Below, one piece after another: positions 20,601 through 32,600 of a stretch of 64,000 bases of DNA. The notes under the pieces were generated by a model. It ran no database searches. It had not been told where the DNA came from and worked only from the letters and a program-made list of their open reading frames with translations. The stretch comes from Symbiodinium natans (lineage: Eukaryota > Sar > Dinophyceae > Suessiales > Symbiodiniaceae), in assembly GCA_905221605.1 (NCBI GenBank), contig CAJNDS010002747.1, positions 62,001-126,000 on the forward strand, written 5' to 3'. The position numbers and the translations under genes are program-made. Positions within the stretch are counted from its first letter, which is position 1. Each line of letters starts with the position of its first letter.

Positions 20601-23600
20601 GGGGCGAAGAAGCTGCAAACGACAATCCAAGTGATTGGTAACATGCCTTAGGCTCATTCATCAGTCGCTTTGCTCGTTCTCAAGAACACGGCAAGCCAGC
20701 CTTGAGTCATTGAGACGCGATCCACTTTCCGAATCTTTGCACTTCTTCATCTTACGCCCCCTCTTTTGCCCCCTCAGGTCCCCCTTTGGCTTATGGTCCC
20801 CTTCTCCCCTCGCAGTCTGCAAAGGTGCCCCAGGCTGGTTGGGGCCAGATCCTGCTGTACATGGCCTACTGCGAGGCCGGATCACAGGAGTCCTGTGTTT
20901 TCTGCATCCTGAACCATCCTCTATGCTTTCTATGAATGCATGTGTGTGGAAAAAGAAGAGCCAACGCTGCCTCAAGTTTGGTTAGCCACTGCAACACACG
21001 GTTAGGGCCTTGCACGTGGCAGTGCCGCACGTTTTGCATCTCTTGGAGAAGCCCGAGGCCTCCCAGACGCAGGAGCCGGGCACCGCGGCCTATGCTGGAG
21101 ACTTCGGCTTCAAGGTTCTCACCTCCAGCGACCCGGCCGAGAAGACCAAGAAGCTGAGCCTGGGTCGTGTCTTCAGAAGGGCTTTCGGGCGACCTCTTTT
21201 TCAATTTTCGTGTGCTTTGGCGTGATCTCAAAAAGCAGCGGGGGAGGGGGTGGGCGTGAGAGGAGTGCCGAGTTGGCAAATGGCCGACTGGCGATGATGG
21301 CCATCATCGGCATGCTCCGGGGCTGCAGACCAGAGTTCCCCAAAGTTGCCTCCTTCAAAAGAAGCCTGCGTAACAAGTTCGAGGACGCTCTTGCCGACCT
21401 TGTTGAACTGCTTGCATGTTGAGGTTCTTCCAGGATGGACTCACTGGCAGTGCCTGGGGTGATTGGGCCAACTACACCGCCTCGCCGCTGCGTGCCTTCG
21501 AGAACGAGCTCGGTGTCCAGGATCCTGTTGGATTTTGGGACCCCGCCGGTTTTACGGCCGACGGAAGCGTGGAGGACTTCAAGCGTCGTCGCCAGACTGA
21601 AATCAAGCACGGCCGCATCGCCATGCTCGCGACAATGGGATACATCACGCCAGAGCGACTCAGATGACATGTAAATCGTTCTGCGTGCATGTTGCGTTAG
21701 GGCTGTCTCACGTACTCGATTGAGATCTTGTGAGCCGTGCAGCGTGCATGTCACAAGGTTTTCTTGAGTACATGATGCCGTTGCATTGCACGATGGTGTA
21801 TGGCTGACCAAGGATCACGGGCAAGTTCCCAGGTTTTCTGTCGCCATCAGCAGGATTGAAGTTTGCCGATGTCCCCAATGGCCTTGCAGCCATTTCCAAG
21901 GTTCCTGCCGCAGGGTGGGGACAGATTCTGGCGTACATGGCCTTCTGCGAGGTCTCTCAGGATCAGTCTGCCGGAACTCCGGCCGCAGCCGGTGACTTCG
22001 GGTTCAAGGTCTTGACGTCCAGCGACCCCGCTGAGAAGACGAAAAAATTGTCAGCGGAGTTGGCCAACGGAAGGCTTGCAATGATGGCCATCATCGGCAT
22101 GTTCTTTCAGGACACGTGACATGAGACAAACTTGTCCAACGTTGCATGAGCATGCGTTAGCTGCTATCACCAGCTGTTGCATTCAGCTTGTTTCCTTATG
22201 CTGCACGTCGCAGCGCGCTGTCAATGTGAAGGATGGACTCACTGGCAGCGCTTGGGGTGATTGGGCCAACTACACCGCCTCTCCGCTGCGTGCCTTCGAG
22301 AACGAGCTCGGTGTCCAGGATCCTGTTGGATTTTGGGACCCCGCCGGTTTTACGGCCGACGGAAGCGTGGAGGACTTCAAGCGTCGTCGCCAGACTGAAA
22401 TCAAGCACGGCCGCATCGCCATGCTCGCGACAATGGGATACATCACGCCAGAGCGACTCAGATGACATATAGTTCGTTCTGCATGCGTTGCGTTAGGGCT
22501 GTCTCACGTTGCTATAGTGAGATCTTGTTAGCCGTGCAGCGTGCACGTCACAAGGTTTTTCTTGAGTACATGATGACTTTGCATTGCCCAATGGTGTATG
22601 ACTGACCAAGGATCACGGGCAAGTTCCCAGGTTTTCTGTCGCCATCAGCAGGATTGAAGTTTGCCGATGTCCCCAATGGCCTTGCAGCCATTTCCAAGGT
22701 TCCTGCCGCAGGGTGGGGACAGATTCTGGCGTACATGGCCTTCTGCGAGGTCTCTCAGGATCAGTCTGCCGGAACTCCGGCCGCAGCGGGTGACTTCGGG
22801 TTCAAGGTCTTGACGTCCAGCGACCCCGCTGAGAAGACGAAAAAATTGTCAGCGGAGTTGGCCAACGGAAGGCTTGCGATGATGGCCATCATCGGCATGT
22901 TCTTTCAGGACACGTGACATGAGACAAACTTGTCCAACGTTGCATGAGCATGCGTTAGTCACTAAGACCAGCTGTTGCATTTAGCTTGTTTACATATGCT
23001 GCACGTCGCAACGCGTTGTCAATGTGAAGGATGGACTCACTGGCAGTGCGTGGGGTGATTGGGCCAACTACACCGCCTCGCCGCTGCGTGCCTTCGAGAA
23101 CGAGCTCGGTGTCCAGGATCCTGTTGGATTTTGGGACCCCGCCGGTTTTACGGCCGACGGAAGCGTGGAGGACTTCAAGCGTCGTCGCCAGACTGAAATC
23201 AAGCACGGCCGCATCGCCATGCTCGCGACAATGGGATACATCACGCCAGAGCGACTCAGATGACATGTAGTTCGTTCTGCATGCGTGTTGCGTTAGGCCT
23301 GTCTCACGTGCTCTAGTGAGATCTTGTTAGCCGTGCAGCGTGCACGTCTCAAGGTTTTGCTTGAGTACATGATGACTTTGCATTGCCCGATGGTGTATGA
23401 CTGACCAAGGATCACGGGCAAGTTCCCAGGTTTTCTGTCGCCATCAGCAGGATTGAAGTTTGCCGATGTCCCCAATGGCCTTGCAGCCATTTCCAAGGTT
23501 CCTGCCGCAGGGTGGGGACAGATTCTGGCGTACATGGCCTTCTGCGAGGTCTCTCAGGATCAGTCTGCCGGAACTCCGGCCGCAGCCGGTGACTTCGGGT

Positions 23601-26600
23601 TCAAAGTCTTGACGTCCAGCGACCCCGCTGAGAAGACGAAAAAATTGTCAGCGGAGTTGGCCAACGGAAGGCTTGCAATGATGGCCATCATCGGCATGTT
23701 CTTTCAGGACACGTGACATGAAACAAACTTGTCCAACGTTGCATGAGCGTGCGTTAGTCACTAACACCAGCTGTTGCATTCAGCTTGTTTACTTATGCTG
23801 CACGTCGCAGCGCGCTGTCAATGTGAAGGATGGACTCACTGGCAGCGCTTGGGGTGATTGGGCCAACTACACCGCCTCTCCGCTGCGTGCCTTCGAGAAC
23901 GAGCTCGGTGTCCAGGATCCTGTTGGATTTTGGGACCCCGCCGGTTTTACGGCCGACGGAAGCGTGGAGGACTTCAAGCGTCGTCGCCAGACTGAAATCA
24001 AGCACGGCCGCATCGCCATGCTCGCGACAATGGGATACATCACGCCAGAGCGACTCAGATGACATATAATTCGTTCTGCGTGCGTGTTGCGTTAGGGCTG
24101 TCTCACGTGCTCGAGTAAGGTCTTGTGAGGAGTGCAGCGTACATGTCACAAGGTTTTCTTGAGTACATGATGGCGTTGCATTGCACGATGGTGTATGGCT
24201 GACCAAGGATCACGGGCAAGTTCCCAGGTTTTCTGTCGCCATCAGCAGGATTGAAGTTTGCCGATGTCCCCAATGGCCTTGCAGCCATTTCCAAGGTTCC
24301 TGCCGCAGGGTGGGGACAGATTCTGGCGTACATGGCCTTCTGCGAGGTCTCTCAGGATCAGTCTGCCGGAACTCCGGCCGCTGCCGGTGACTTCGGGTTC
24401 AAGGTCTTGACGTCCAGCGACCCCGCTGAGAAGACGAAAAAATTGTCAGCGGAGTTGGCCAACGGAAGGCTTGCGATGATGGCCATCATCGGCATGTTCT
24501 TTCAGGACACGTGACATGAGACAAACTTGTCCAACGTTGCATGAGCATGCGCTAGTGACTAACACCAGCTGTTGCATTTAGCTTGTTTCCTTCTGCTGCA
24601 CGTCGCGGCGCGCTGTCAATGTGAAGGATGGACTCACTGGCAGCGCTTGGGGTGATTGGGCCAACTACACCGCCTCGCCGCTGCGTGCCTTCGAGAACGA
24701 GCTCGGTGTCCAGGATCCTGTTGGATTTTGGGACCCCGCCGGTTTTACGGCCGACGGAAGCGTGGACGACTTCAAGCGTCGTCGCCAGACTGAAATCAAG
24801 CACGGCCGCATCGCCATGCTCGCGACAATGGGATACATCACGCCAGAGCGACTCAGATGACATATAGTTCGTTCTGCATGCGTTGCATTAGGGCTGTCTC
24901 ACGTTGCTCGATTGAGATCTTGTGAGCCGTGCAGCGTGCATGTCACAAGATTTTCTTGAGTACATGATGACGTTGCATTGCACGATGGTGTATGGCTGAC
25001 CAAGGATCACGGGCAAGTTCCCAGGTTTTCTGTCGCCATCAGCTGGATTGAAGTTTGCCGATGTCCCCAATGGCCTTGCAGCCATTTCCAAAGTTCCTGC
25101 CGCAGGGTGGGGACAGATTCTGGCGTACATGGCCTTCTGCGAGGTCTCTCAGGATCAGTCTGCCGGAACTCCGGCCGCCGCCGGTGACTTCGGGTTCAAG
25201 GTCTTGACGTCCAGCGACCCCGCTGAGAAGACGAAAAAATTGTCAGCGGAGTTGGCCAACGGAAGGCTTGCGATGATGGCCATCATCGGCATGTTCTTTC
25301 AGGACACGTGACATGAGACAAGCTTGTCCAACGTTGCATGAGCATGCGTTAGCAGCTAACTAGTTGCTGGCTGTTGCATTCAGCTTGTTTCCTTATGCTG
25401 CACGTCGCAGCGCGTTGTCAATGTGAAGGATGGACTCACTGGCAGTGCGTGGGGTGATTGGGCCAACTACACCGCCTCGCCGCTGCGTGCCTTTGAGAAC
25501 GAGCTCGGTGTCCAGGATCCTGTTGGATTTTGGGACCCCGCCGGTTTTACGGCCGACGGAAGCGTGGAGGACTTCAAGCGTCGTCGCCAGACTGAAATCA
25601 AGCACGGTCGCATCGCCATGCTCGCGACAATGGGATACATCACGCCAGAGCGACTCAGATGACATGTAGTTCGTTCTGCGTGCGTGTTGCGTTTGGGATA
25701 CATCACTCCCGTCCTGTCATGAATTCGATATAGTTCGTTCTGCATGCGTGTTGCATTAGGGCTGTCTCACGTTGCTCGAGTGAGATCTTGTGAGCCGTGC
25801 AGCGTGCATGTCACAAGATTTTCTTGAGTACATGATGACGTTGCATTGGATGGTGTATGGCTGACCAAGGATCACGGGCAAGTTCCCAGGTTTTCTGTCG
25901 CCATCAGCAGGATTGAAGTTTGCCGATGTCCCCAATGGCCTTGCAGCCATTTCCAAAGTTCCTGCCGCAGGGTGGGGACAGATTCTGGCGTACATGGCCT
26001 TCTGCGAGGTCTCTCAGGATCAGTCTGCCGGAACTCCGGCCGCAGCCGGTGACTTCGGGTTCAAGGTCTTGACGTCCAGCGACCCCGCTGAGAAGACGAA
26101 AAAATTGTCAGCGGAGTTGGCCAACGGAAGGCTTGCGATGATGGCCATCATCGGCATGTTCTTTCAGGACACGTGACATGAGACAAACTTGTCCAACGTT
26201 GCATGAGCATGCGTTAGCCGCTAACTAGTTGCTGCTGTTGCATTCAGCTTGTTTCCTTATGCTGCACGTCGCAGCGCGTTGTCAATGTGAAGGATGGACT
26301 CACTGGCAGTGCGTGGGGTGATTGGGCCAACTACACCGCCTCGCCGCTGCGTGCCTTTGAGAACGAGCTCGGTGTCCAGGATCCTGTTGGATTTTGGGAC
26401 CCCGCCGGTTTTACGGCCGACGGAAGCGTGGAGGACTTCAAGCGTCGTCGCCAGACTGAAATCAAGCACGGCCGCATCGCCATGCTCGCGACAATGGGAT
26501 ACATCACGCCAGAGCGACTCAGATGACATGTAGTTCGTTCTGCGTGCGTGTTGCGTTAGGGCTGTCTCACGTGCTCGAGTGAGATCTTGTGAGCCGTGCA

Positions 26601-27182
26601 GTGTGCATGTCACAAGAATTTTCTTGAGTAAATGATGACTTTGCATTGCACGATGGTCTATGGCTGACCAAGGATCACGGGCAAGTTCCCAGGTTATCTG
26701 TCGCCATCAGCAGGATTGAAGTTTGCCGATGTCCCCAATGGCCTTGCAGCCATTTCCAAGGTTCCTGCCGCAGGGTGGGGACAGATTCTGGCGTACATGG
26801 CCTTCTGCGAGGTCTCTCAGGATCAGTCTGCCGGAACTCCGGCCGCAGCCGGTGACTTCGGGTTCAAGGTCTTGACGTCCAGCGACCCCGCTGAGAAGAC
26901 GAAAAAATTGTCAGCGGAGTTGGCCAACGGAAGGCTTGCGATGATGGCCATCATCGGCATGTTCTTTCAGGACACGTGACATGAGACAAACTTGTCCAAC
27001 GTTGCATGAGCATGCGCTATCCGCTAACTAGTTGCTAGCTGTTGCATGCAGCTTGCTTCCTGATGCTGCACGTCGCAGCACCTGGTCACCTTGTCAATGC
27101 GCAGGACGGGCTCACCGGCAGTGCTTGGGGTGATTGGGCCAACTACACCGCCTCGCCGCTGCGTGCCGCAGCCGAGGCCTAA
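17699..27182 (+). CDS. LHC polyprotein gene 1 (8 units; 5' end unresolved)
   Basis: Chlorophyll a/c (peridinin)-type LHC polyprotein, expected in thylakoids after processing. First-unit exons: 17699-17737, 17950-17983, 18098-18162, 18458-18492, 20464-20551, 20825-20875, 21058-~21157, ~21266-21313. Later exons alternate: A 21424-21654, 22232-22452, 23030-23250, 23829-24049, 24627-24847, 25429-25649, 26293-26513; B 21813-22110, 22611-22908, 23410-23707, 24208-24505, 25005-25302, 25870-26167, 26673-26970; last exon 27105-27182. Each ~173-residue unit has helix 1 with EIKHGRIAM, helix 2 around AGWGQILAYMAF, helix 3 with ELANGRLAMM, and ends SPLR, a processing motif described for dinoflagellate LHC polyproteins. 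The C-terminus is SPLRAAAEA. About 1,390 residues without leader. The region that would match the upstream leader of genes 2-4 is missing at the gap. Confidence 0.88.
18531..20293. other. ~1.8-kb expansion of one LHC gene 1 intron
   Basis: The intron between first-unit exons 4 and 5 is 1,971 nt here but only 205, 168 and 214 nt in genes 2-4. The extra sequence lies between copies of TGTCCCAAAT(T/C)TTGTTG at 18514-18530 and 20294-20310; a third copy is at 19406-19422. The two right-hand copies follow short TGTCC or TCTG tandem repeats. No coding domain was recognised inside. It could be an inserted element with a 17-bp target duplication, or local duplications. Confidence 0.7.
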
Positions 27183-27894
27183 ACTTTTCTAAGCTCGCCT
27201 TTTAACCTCACACTGAGCCGGCCGCTCAGCCGGCGCGGCCCGCCGAGAGCAGTGTACAGAGCGGAGGCTCGCAAAAAAGGATCCAGCTCGCTACTGCGCA
27301 GGAACATGTCCTTAAAACCCCCCTGCGATCCTATGTGTCCGGTACAGAGATGTACAGACAACTTGATTGAAAGGGGTGCAGAGGGAGAAGATGGCACTGC
27401 GGCCAGACCGGGCTTAGCTAGGCGCAGACGCTTGATGCAGCATGCTCCGCCGCAGGCTTTGTGTGGCCCTTGCAGATTCTGACTGGTACCTTAGATTTTC
27501 CTCCAGTCGCTGCAACATCTGCAACCATGCCCTCAAGCGGGGGGCCTCCAGATTGCGCGAGCTTGGGGCCGTTTGGGGTGACGGGGTGTCTGTCGTGTTG
27601 CAGATGCTTGTAGCAGGAGCACCGCCACCAGGAAGCCCCCTCCTCCCCTTCGAAATGATCCCAACGCCTTACCCGGCTTTGCTCTTCGCGAAAGAAAGAT
27701 CGAGGACCTGCACGCCCCCTTTTGGGGCGGTTTTCAGTGGCTGAAACGGCACCTTGATCCCAGGGTCAGAACATGTCGCAAGAGTCGCAACCGACGAAAG
27801 CCAGTTCGGATCTCCCAAGTACCTGGTTTAACCGAACACTGGCACTCACCAAACCCTGAAACAACCTGAACCCGGCAAAGGCCAGAAGACTGCC
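27183..27894. other. Spacer between LHC genes 1 and 2
   Basis: A 712-bp stop-to-candidate-ATG spacer, repeated at 37237-37948 and 45611-46319. It holds the 3' hairpin listed below. Short frames in it, such as one starting near 27442, are conserved only because the spacer itself is duplicated; no family is recognised. Dinoflagellate tandem genes usually lack TATA promoters, and none was seen. Confidence 0.6.
27217..27234 (+). other. Conserved 3'-flank hairpin, GCCGGC arms
   Basis: Two GCCGGC arms with a 6-nt loop begin 34 bp after the stop codon. The same structure follows gene 2 (37271-37288) and gene 3 (45645-45662). After gene 4 (54121-54140) the loop sequence differs but the arms are kept and lengthen to GCCGGCT/AGCCGGC. 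It may shape the mRNA 3' end; no function is known. Confidence 0.45.
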
Positions 27895-27978
27895 ATGGCT
27901 GTCGCCGCTGGTGCGGCGGCCACGTTGGCCTCTAGGGCAGCTTGGGCAGCAAGATGCAGCAACGCCGTTGCGACTTGA
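27895..27978 (+). other. Candidate leader start of LHC gene 2
   Basis: ATG in a strong context (CTGCCATGGCT) opens MAVAAGAAATLASRAAWAAR, an Ala-rich stretch resembling a targeting leader, closed by TGA after 27 codons unless spliced out. An AG eleven bases upstream could be a trans-splice acceptor. Linkage to the LHC exons 1.7 kb downstream is not shown by the sequence. Confidence 0.35.
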
Positions 27979-29013
27979 TGAAGCTCGCTGGGGTTGTGGT
28001 TCAGGGTTTGCAGGTGCGAAGTGGTGTGAAGAGGAAAGGCAGCAAAGTGTTATCGTGACACTGTGGTTATGGATGTCATGTAGGCATGAACAAGGGAGGA
28101 AAAGGCGGAAAAGAGAGATGAGTTTTGCACGTTTCCATGCCCAGGCCTTCGTGCAGAGCAGTCCAGCCGGTCAGGCCCCAGCAGTAACGTGGGCTAGATT
28201 TTGCTGGAGCTCAGGTGTTTTTGGGCAAGTGTCACTCAATGTCACTCAAGCACTCAGCAGAGGCGCGGTCCAAGGCCCAAAGGCCCAAAGTCCAAGGCCA
28301 GGATAGCGGCAGCGCGATTGAGACCACGGACTGGGCGCGGGACGCAGGGAGCAGCATGGCGAAGCCAAAGGCCACAGGCGACGCTTCGCGAAGGCGCGTT
28401 CGGCGCAGGATGGCGCAGGATGGCGCAGGACTGTGACGGGATCACGATCCAGAGCGCAAGCTTTTGAACCCCATGGTGTCGGCAAACCGTCTTGGGATGT
28501 CTTGGGAATTTCGAAGAACGGTGGGAGATTCTATGCCCTTTTCGAGAAGGGCACGTTTGGCAAAGCGTTGCTGTCGATTTCGGACTCTTGCTTGGCCACG
28601 GCTGCAAAATCCGCGATGCCAGGGCAAGGCAGAAAGAACAAACGTCCCACACATTCCCACACCTGAGCTTTTCAAGCGACCCCTGTATTTGGTGGGCGGG
28701 TAGGGGGGCACGCGGGACATAGGGCATTTCGAGCTTCGAACTCCTTCGAAGCTCAGAAAGAATCTGCTCAATCCTCAAGGACTCAAGGTCGTACAATGTC
28801 ATAGAACACACACACACACACACATTATCTCTCTCTCACACACACGGGGTCACAGGCCGCTTTGTCAGCATGCCTGACACTGAGCGCAGGCTGCCCCGGA
28901 GCGAAGCAGCGTTCAGCTGCGCGGCCGAGTAGCGGCGCAGAGGAGTGCCGAAGGCGCAGTCAGCCGCCTTTGCCAAAGCGCGAACAAAGTGACGCTCCTG
29001 GACCTCTGACCAG

Positions 29014-29099
29014 GCAGCAGCTCCTCAAGCCTTCTTGGCTGCACGACCGTGGCTTCGGCATCAGCCGCTCAGCGTTCTCAGGGAGCGTTTTCAGGGAGC
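29014..29099 (+). other. Candidate Ser-rich targeting exon, LHC gene 2
   Basis: Counterpart of 17061-17146. Here an in-frame TGA lies just upstream of the acceptor, so if the frame is used it must begin at or after this AG. This supports a splice junction here. Confidence 0.35.
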
Positions 29100-29658
29100 A
29101 CTCCGGCATGCGCCGGGGCGTGCGTGTGTGTGGGCTTCGGGTTGGGTTGAAGAAAGGCGCAGAAAGGGCTCAGGGTAGCAGCGCCATCACTCCTCCCTCC
29201 CTCTCGCGCTGCAGGCCCTCCTAGCAGCGCAGCTCCGGGGCAAGGACCGGGTCCCCAGGGGGAGGGGTTCTCTCAGGTTCGGTGCTCGGGTTGCGAGACG
29301 TAGTTAGGGTCGGGTGATGTCTGGTGCAGTTTTTTCCTGAGATGGCAGGTTTTCGGAGTGGGCTCTGAGTGCGGATGGGGAGCCCCACGCCTTGGGGGTA
29401 CATGACTGGAGCATGTGGGGTTATCGGTTCTGGTTTACCTCGCTCAGCCCAAAGAATTCCAAGTGCAGGCCAGCAGCCGCAAGTCCCAGGTGCGACGGGG
29501 GGGGCCTGCTTTGGGCTGGTGCTTTGGGCTGGAAGTGGGGCGGGCCTCTCCTTTGTGCCTGTGCCCCAAGAAGAATCAGAAAGATCCCAAGAAGATCCAA
29601 GAAGTATCCTGAAGTCCTAGTGATGTCCCCAGACCCCCCAAGGGACCTTCTGCCACAG

Positions 29659-32600
29659 GTGGTCGTCAGCGCCTTTGAGAGCGAGCTCGGCGTTCAGGTC
29701 CACGGTCTCCTTTCTTCTTGGACATTTTTGGACACTGGCTCGTGCGGCTGACATCGCTAGGACTACCGATAGAGCGCAGGCGTAGGTCAGAGAAATCCAG
29801 AGAGGTTTGCGTGCCGTTGTGTCGCCCTAGAGGAAGCCAGTTGACACTTTAGACCGGTTCAGAACATGAAGCCTTCCACGCACCTTCCGAACTGTCATGA
29901 GCTGCGCAGGCGCCCGTGGGCTTCTGGGACCCCGCCGGCCTGAGCGCCTTGGCTGGCGTTGGAGGGTTTGGGATCGCGGTTTGAGTTTCAGGGCCGGCGC
30001 TTGCCTTTAGCGCCTCCGTGCAAACCGAGAACGCCGAACCCGCCGCCCCGTGTGCAGGTGCGGACGGCAGCGTAGAGAACTTCAAGCGCCGACGGGCCAC
30101 CGAGCTCAAGCACGGGCGCATTGCAACTGGGCTGCATCCGTGCCGCATCGTGCCGCGAGGATTCGCTCATGTTCGCCCAAATTCGCACATCGTATTATAT
30201 CGTATTCATGAACATTGCAAATACGCACGTCCATAAGCCTCCCTGGTTTGTGCGCACCGGGATCTCCCGTGGAGAGTATGGTACCCACGTTATACAGGGT
30301 TTGCAGACATGTGCGTTCGCGGCTTCTCTTTCGCGACCCCACGTTCGAGTGCCCCCCGCCAAGCATCCCAGCCTGGCACAATTTCTGCCGACATCTCCGG
30401 GCGAAGACCCGAAGTGCCTGAGGCGATGCTGGCAACGATGGGCTACATCACCCCAGAGCGGCTTGTCCCAAATTTTGTTGTTTGCGGCATCCTTTGCGGC
30501 ATCCTTTGCGGCATCCTTTGCGGCATCCCTTGCGGCATCCCTTGCGGCATCCCTTGCGGCACCCTTGCATCCTCCTTGTTTTTCCCCCCAGTAAGGAGCA
30601 GTTAGTTCTCAGACATGAGTGCAAGCAGACACGTGAAGCTGACCGCCGCGTCTTGGTCTGAGGATCACGGGCAAGTTCCCAGGGTACTTGAGCCCATCTG
30701 CCGGACTGAAGTTCGCCGACGTGCCCAATGGCCTGGCAGCCATCTCCAAGGTGCAAGGGTTGCCGGGGGAGGGGGGATGTTACTCGTAGGGCCTGCGTGC
30801 CTTAGACTCGTTCATCAGTCGCTTTTTTTCGCTCTCATGTCGTGAGCAGAGAATGGAGACGCGATCCACTTTCCGAATCTTTGCACTTCTTCGTCGCCCC
30901 CTTCTCCCTTCGCCCCCTTCTCCCTTCGCAGTCTGCAGAGGTGCCCCAGGCTGGTTGGGGCCAGATCCTGCTGTACATGGCCTACTGCGAGGCCGGATCA
31001 CAGGAGTCCTGTGTTTTCTGCGTCCTGAACCATCCTCTATAATTTCTATGAATGCATGTGTGTGGAAAAAGAAGAGCCACCGCTGTCTCAAGTTTGGTTA
31101 GCCACTGCAACACACGGTTAGGGCCTTGCACGTGGCAGTGCCGCACGTTTTGCATCTCTTGGAGAAGCCCGAGGCCTCCCAGACGCAGGAGCCGGGCACC
31201 GCGGCCTATGCTGGAGACTTCGGCTTCAAGGTTCTCACCTCCAGCGACCCGGCCGAGAAGACCAAGAAGCTGAGCCTGGGTCGTGTCTTCAGAAGGGCTT
31301 TCGGGCGACCTCTTTTTCAATTTTCGTGTGCTTTGGCGGGATCTCAAAAAGCAGCGGGGGAGGGGGTGGGCGTGAGAGGAGTGCCGAGTTGGCAAATGGC
31401 CGACTGGCGATGATGGCCATCATCGGCATGCTCCGGGGCTGCAGACCAGAGTTCCCCAAAGTTGCCTCCTTCAAAAGAAGCCTGCGTAACAAGTTCGAGG
31501 ACGCTCTTGCCGACCTTGTTGAACTGCTTGCATGTTGAGGTTCTTCCAGGATGGACTCACTGGCAGTGCCTGGGGTGATTGGGCCAACTACACCGCCTCG
31601 CCGCTGCGTGCCTTCGAGAACGAGCTCGGTGTCCAGGATCCTGTTGGATTTTGGGACCCCGCCGGTTTTACGGCCGACGGAAGCGTGGAGGACTTCAAGC
31701 GTCGTCGCCAGACTGAAATCAAGCACGGCCGCATCGCCATGCTCGCGACAATGGGATACATCACGCCAGAGCGACTCAGATGACATATAAATCGTTCTGC
31801 GTGCATGTTGCATTAGGGCTGTCTCACGTGCTCGATTGAGATCTTGTGAGCCGTGCAGCGTGCACGTCACAAGGTTTTCTTGAGTACATGATGACGTTGC
31901 ATTGGATGGTGTATGGCTGACCAAGGATCACGGGCAAGTTCCCAGGTTTTCTGTCGCCATCAGCAGGATTGAAGTTTGCCGATGTCCCCAATGGCCTTGC
32001 AGCCATTTCCAAAGTTCCTGCCGCAGGGTGGGGACAGATTCTGGCGTACATGGCCTTCTGCGAGGTCTCTCAGGATCAGTCTGCCGGAACTCCGGCCGCA
32101 GCCGGTGACTTCGGGTTCAAGGTCTTGACGTCCAGCGACCCCGCTGAGAAGACGAAAAAATTGTCAGCGGAGTTGGCCAACGGAAGGCTTGCGATGATGG
32201 CCATCATCGGCATGTTCTTTCAGGACACGTGACATGAGACAAACTTGTCCAACGTTGCATGAGTGTGCGTTAGCCGCTAACTAGTCGCTGCTTTTTTCCT
32301 TTTGCTGCACGTCGCAGCGCGTTGTCAATGTGAAGGATGGACTCACTGGCAGTGCGTGGGGTGATTGGGCCAACTACACCGCCTCGCCGCTGCGTGCCTT
32401 TGAGAACGAGCTCGGTGTCCAGGATCCTGTTGGATTTTGGGACCCCGCCGGTTTTACGGCCGACGGAAGCGTGGAGGACTTCAAGCGTCGTCGCCAGACT
32501 GAAATCAAGCACGGTCGCATCGCCATGCTCGCGACAATGGGATACATCACGCCAGAGCGACTCAGATGACATGTAGTTCGTTCTGCGTGCGTGTTGCGTT

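Noticed and set aside
22196-22468. Recurrent minus-strand frames of 90-139 codons opposite LHC A exons
   Set aside because: They recur at every module because the exon is duplicated. They are the antisense shadow of a conserved coding exon and extend into variable introns without conserved ends.
27252-27744. Short conserved frames in the LHC spacer (76 and 100 codons) as genes
   Set aside because: Their conservation is explained by recent duplication of the whole spacer. The diverged relic at 54880-55140 does not keep the frames.
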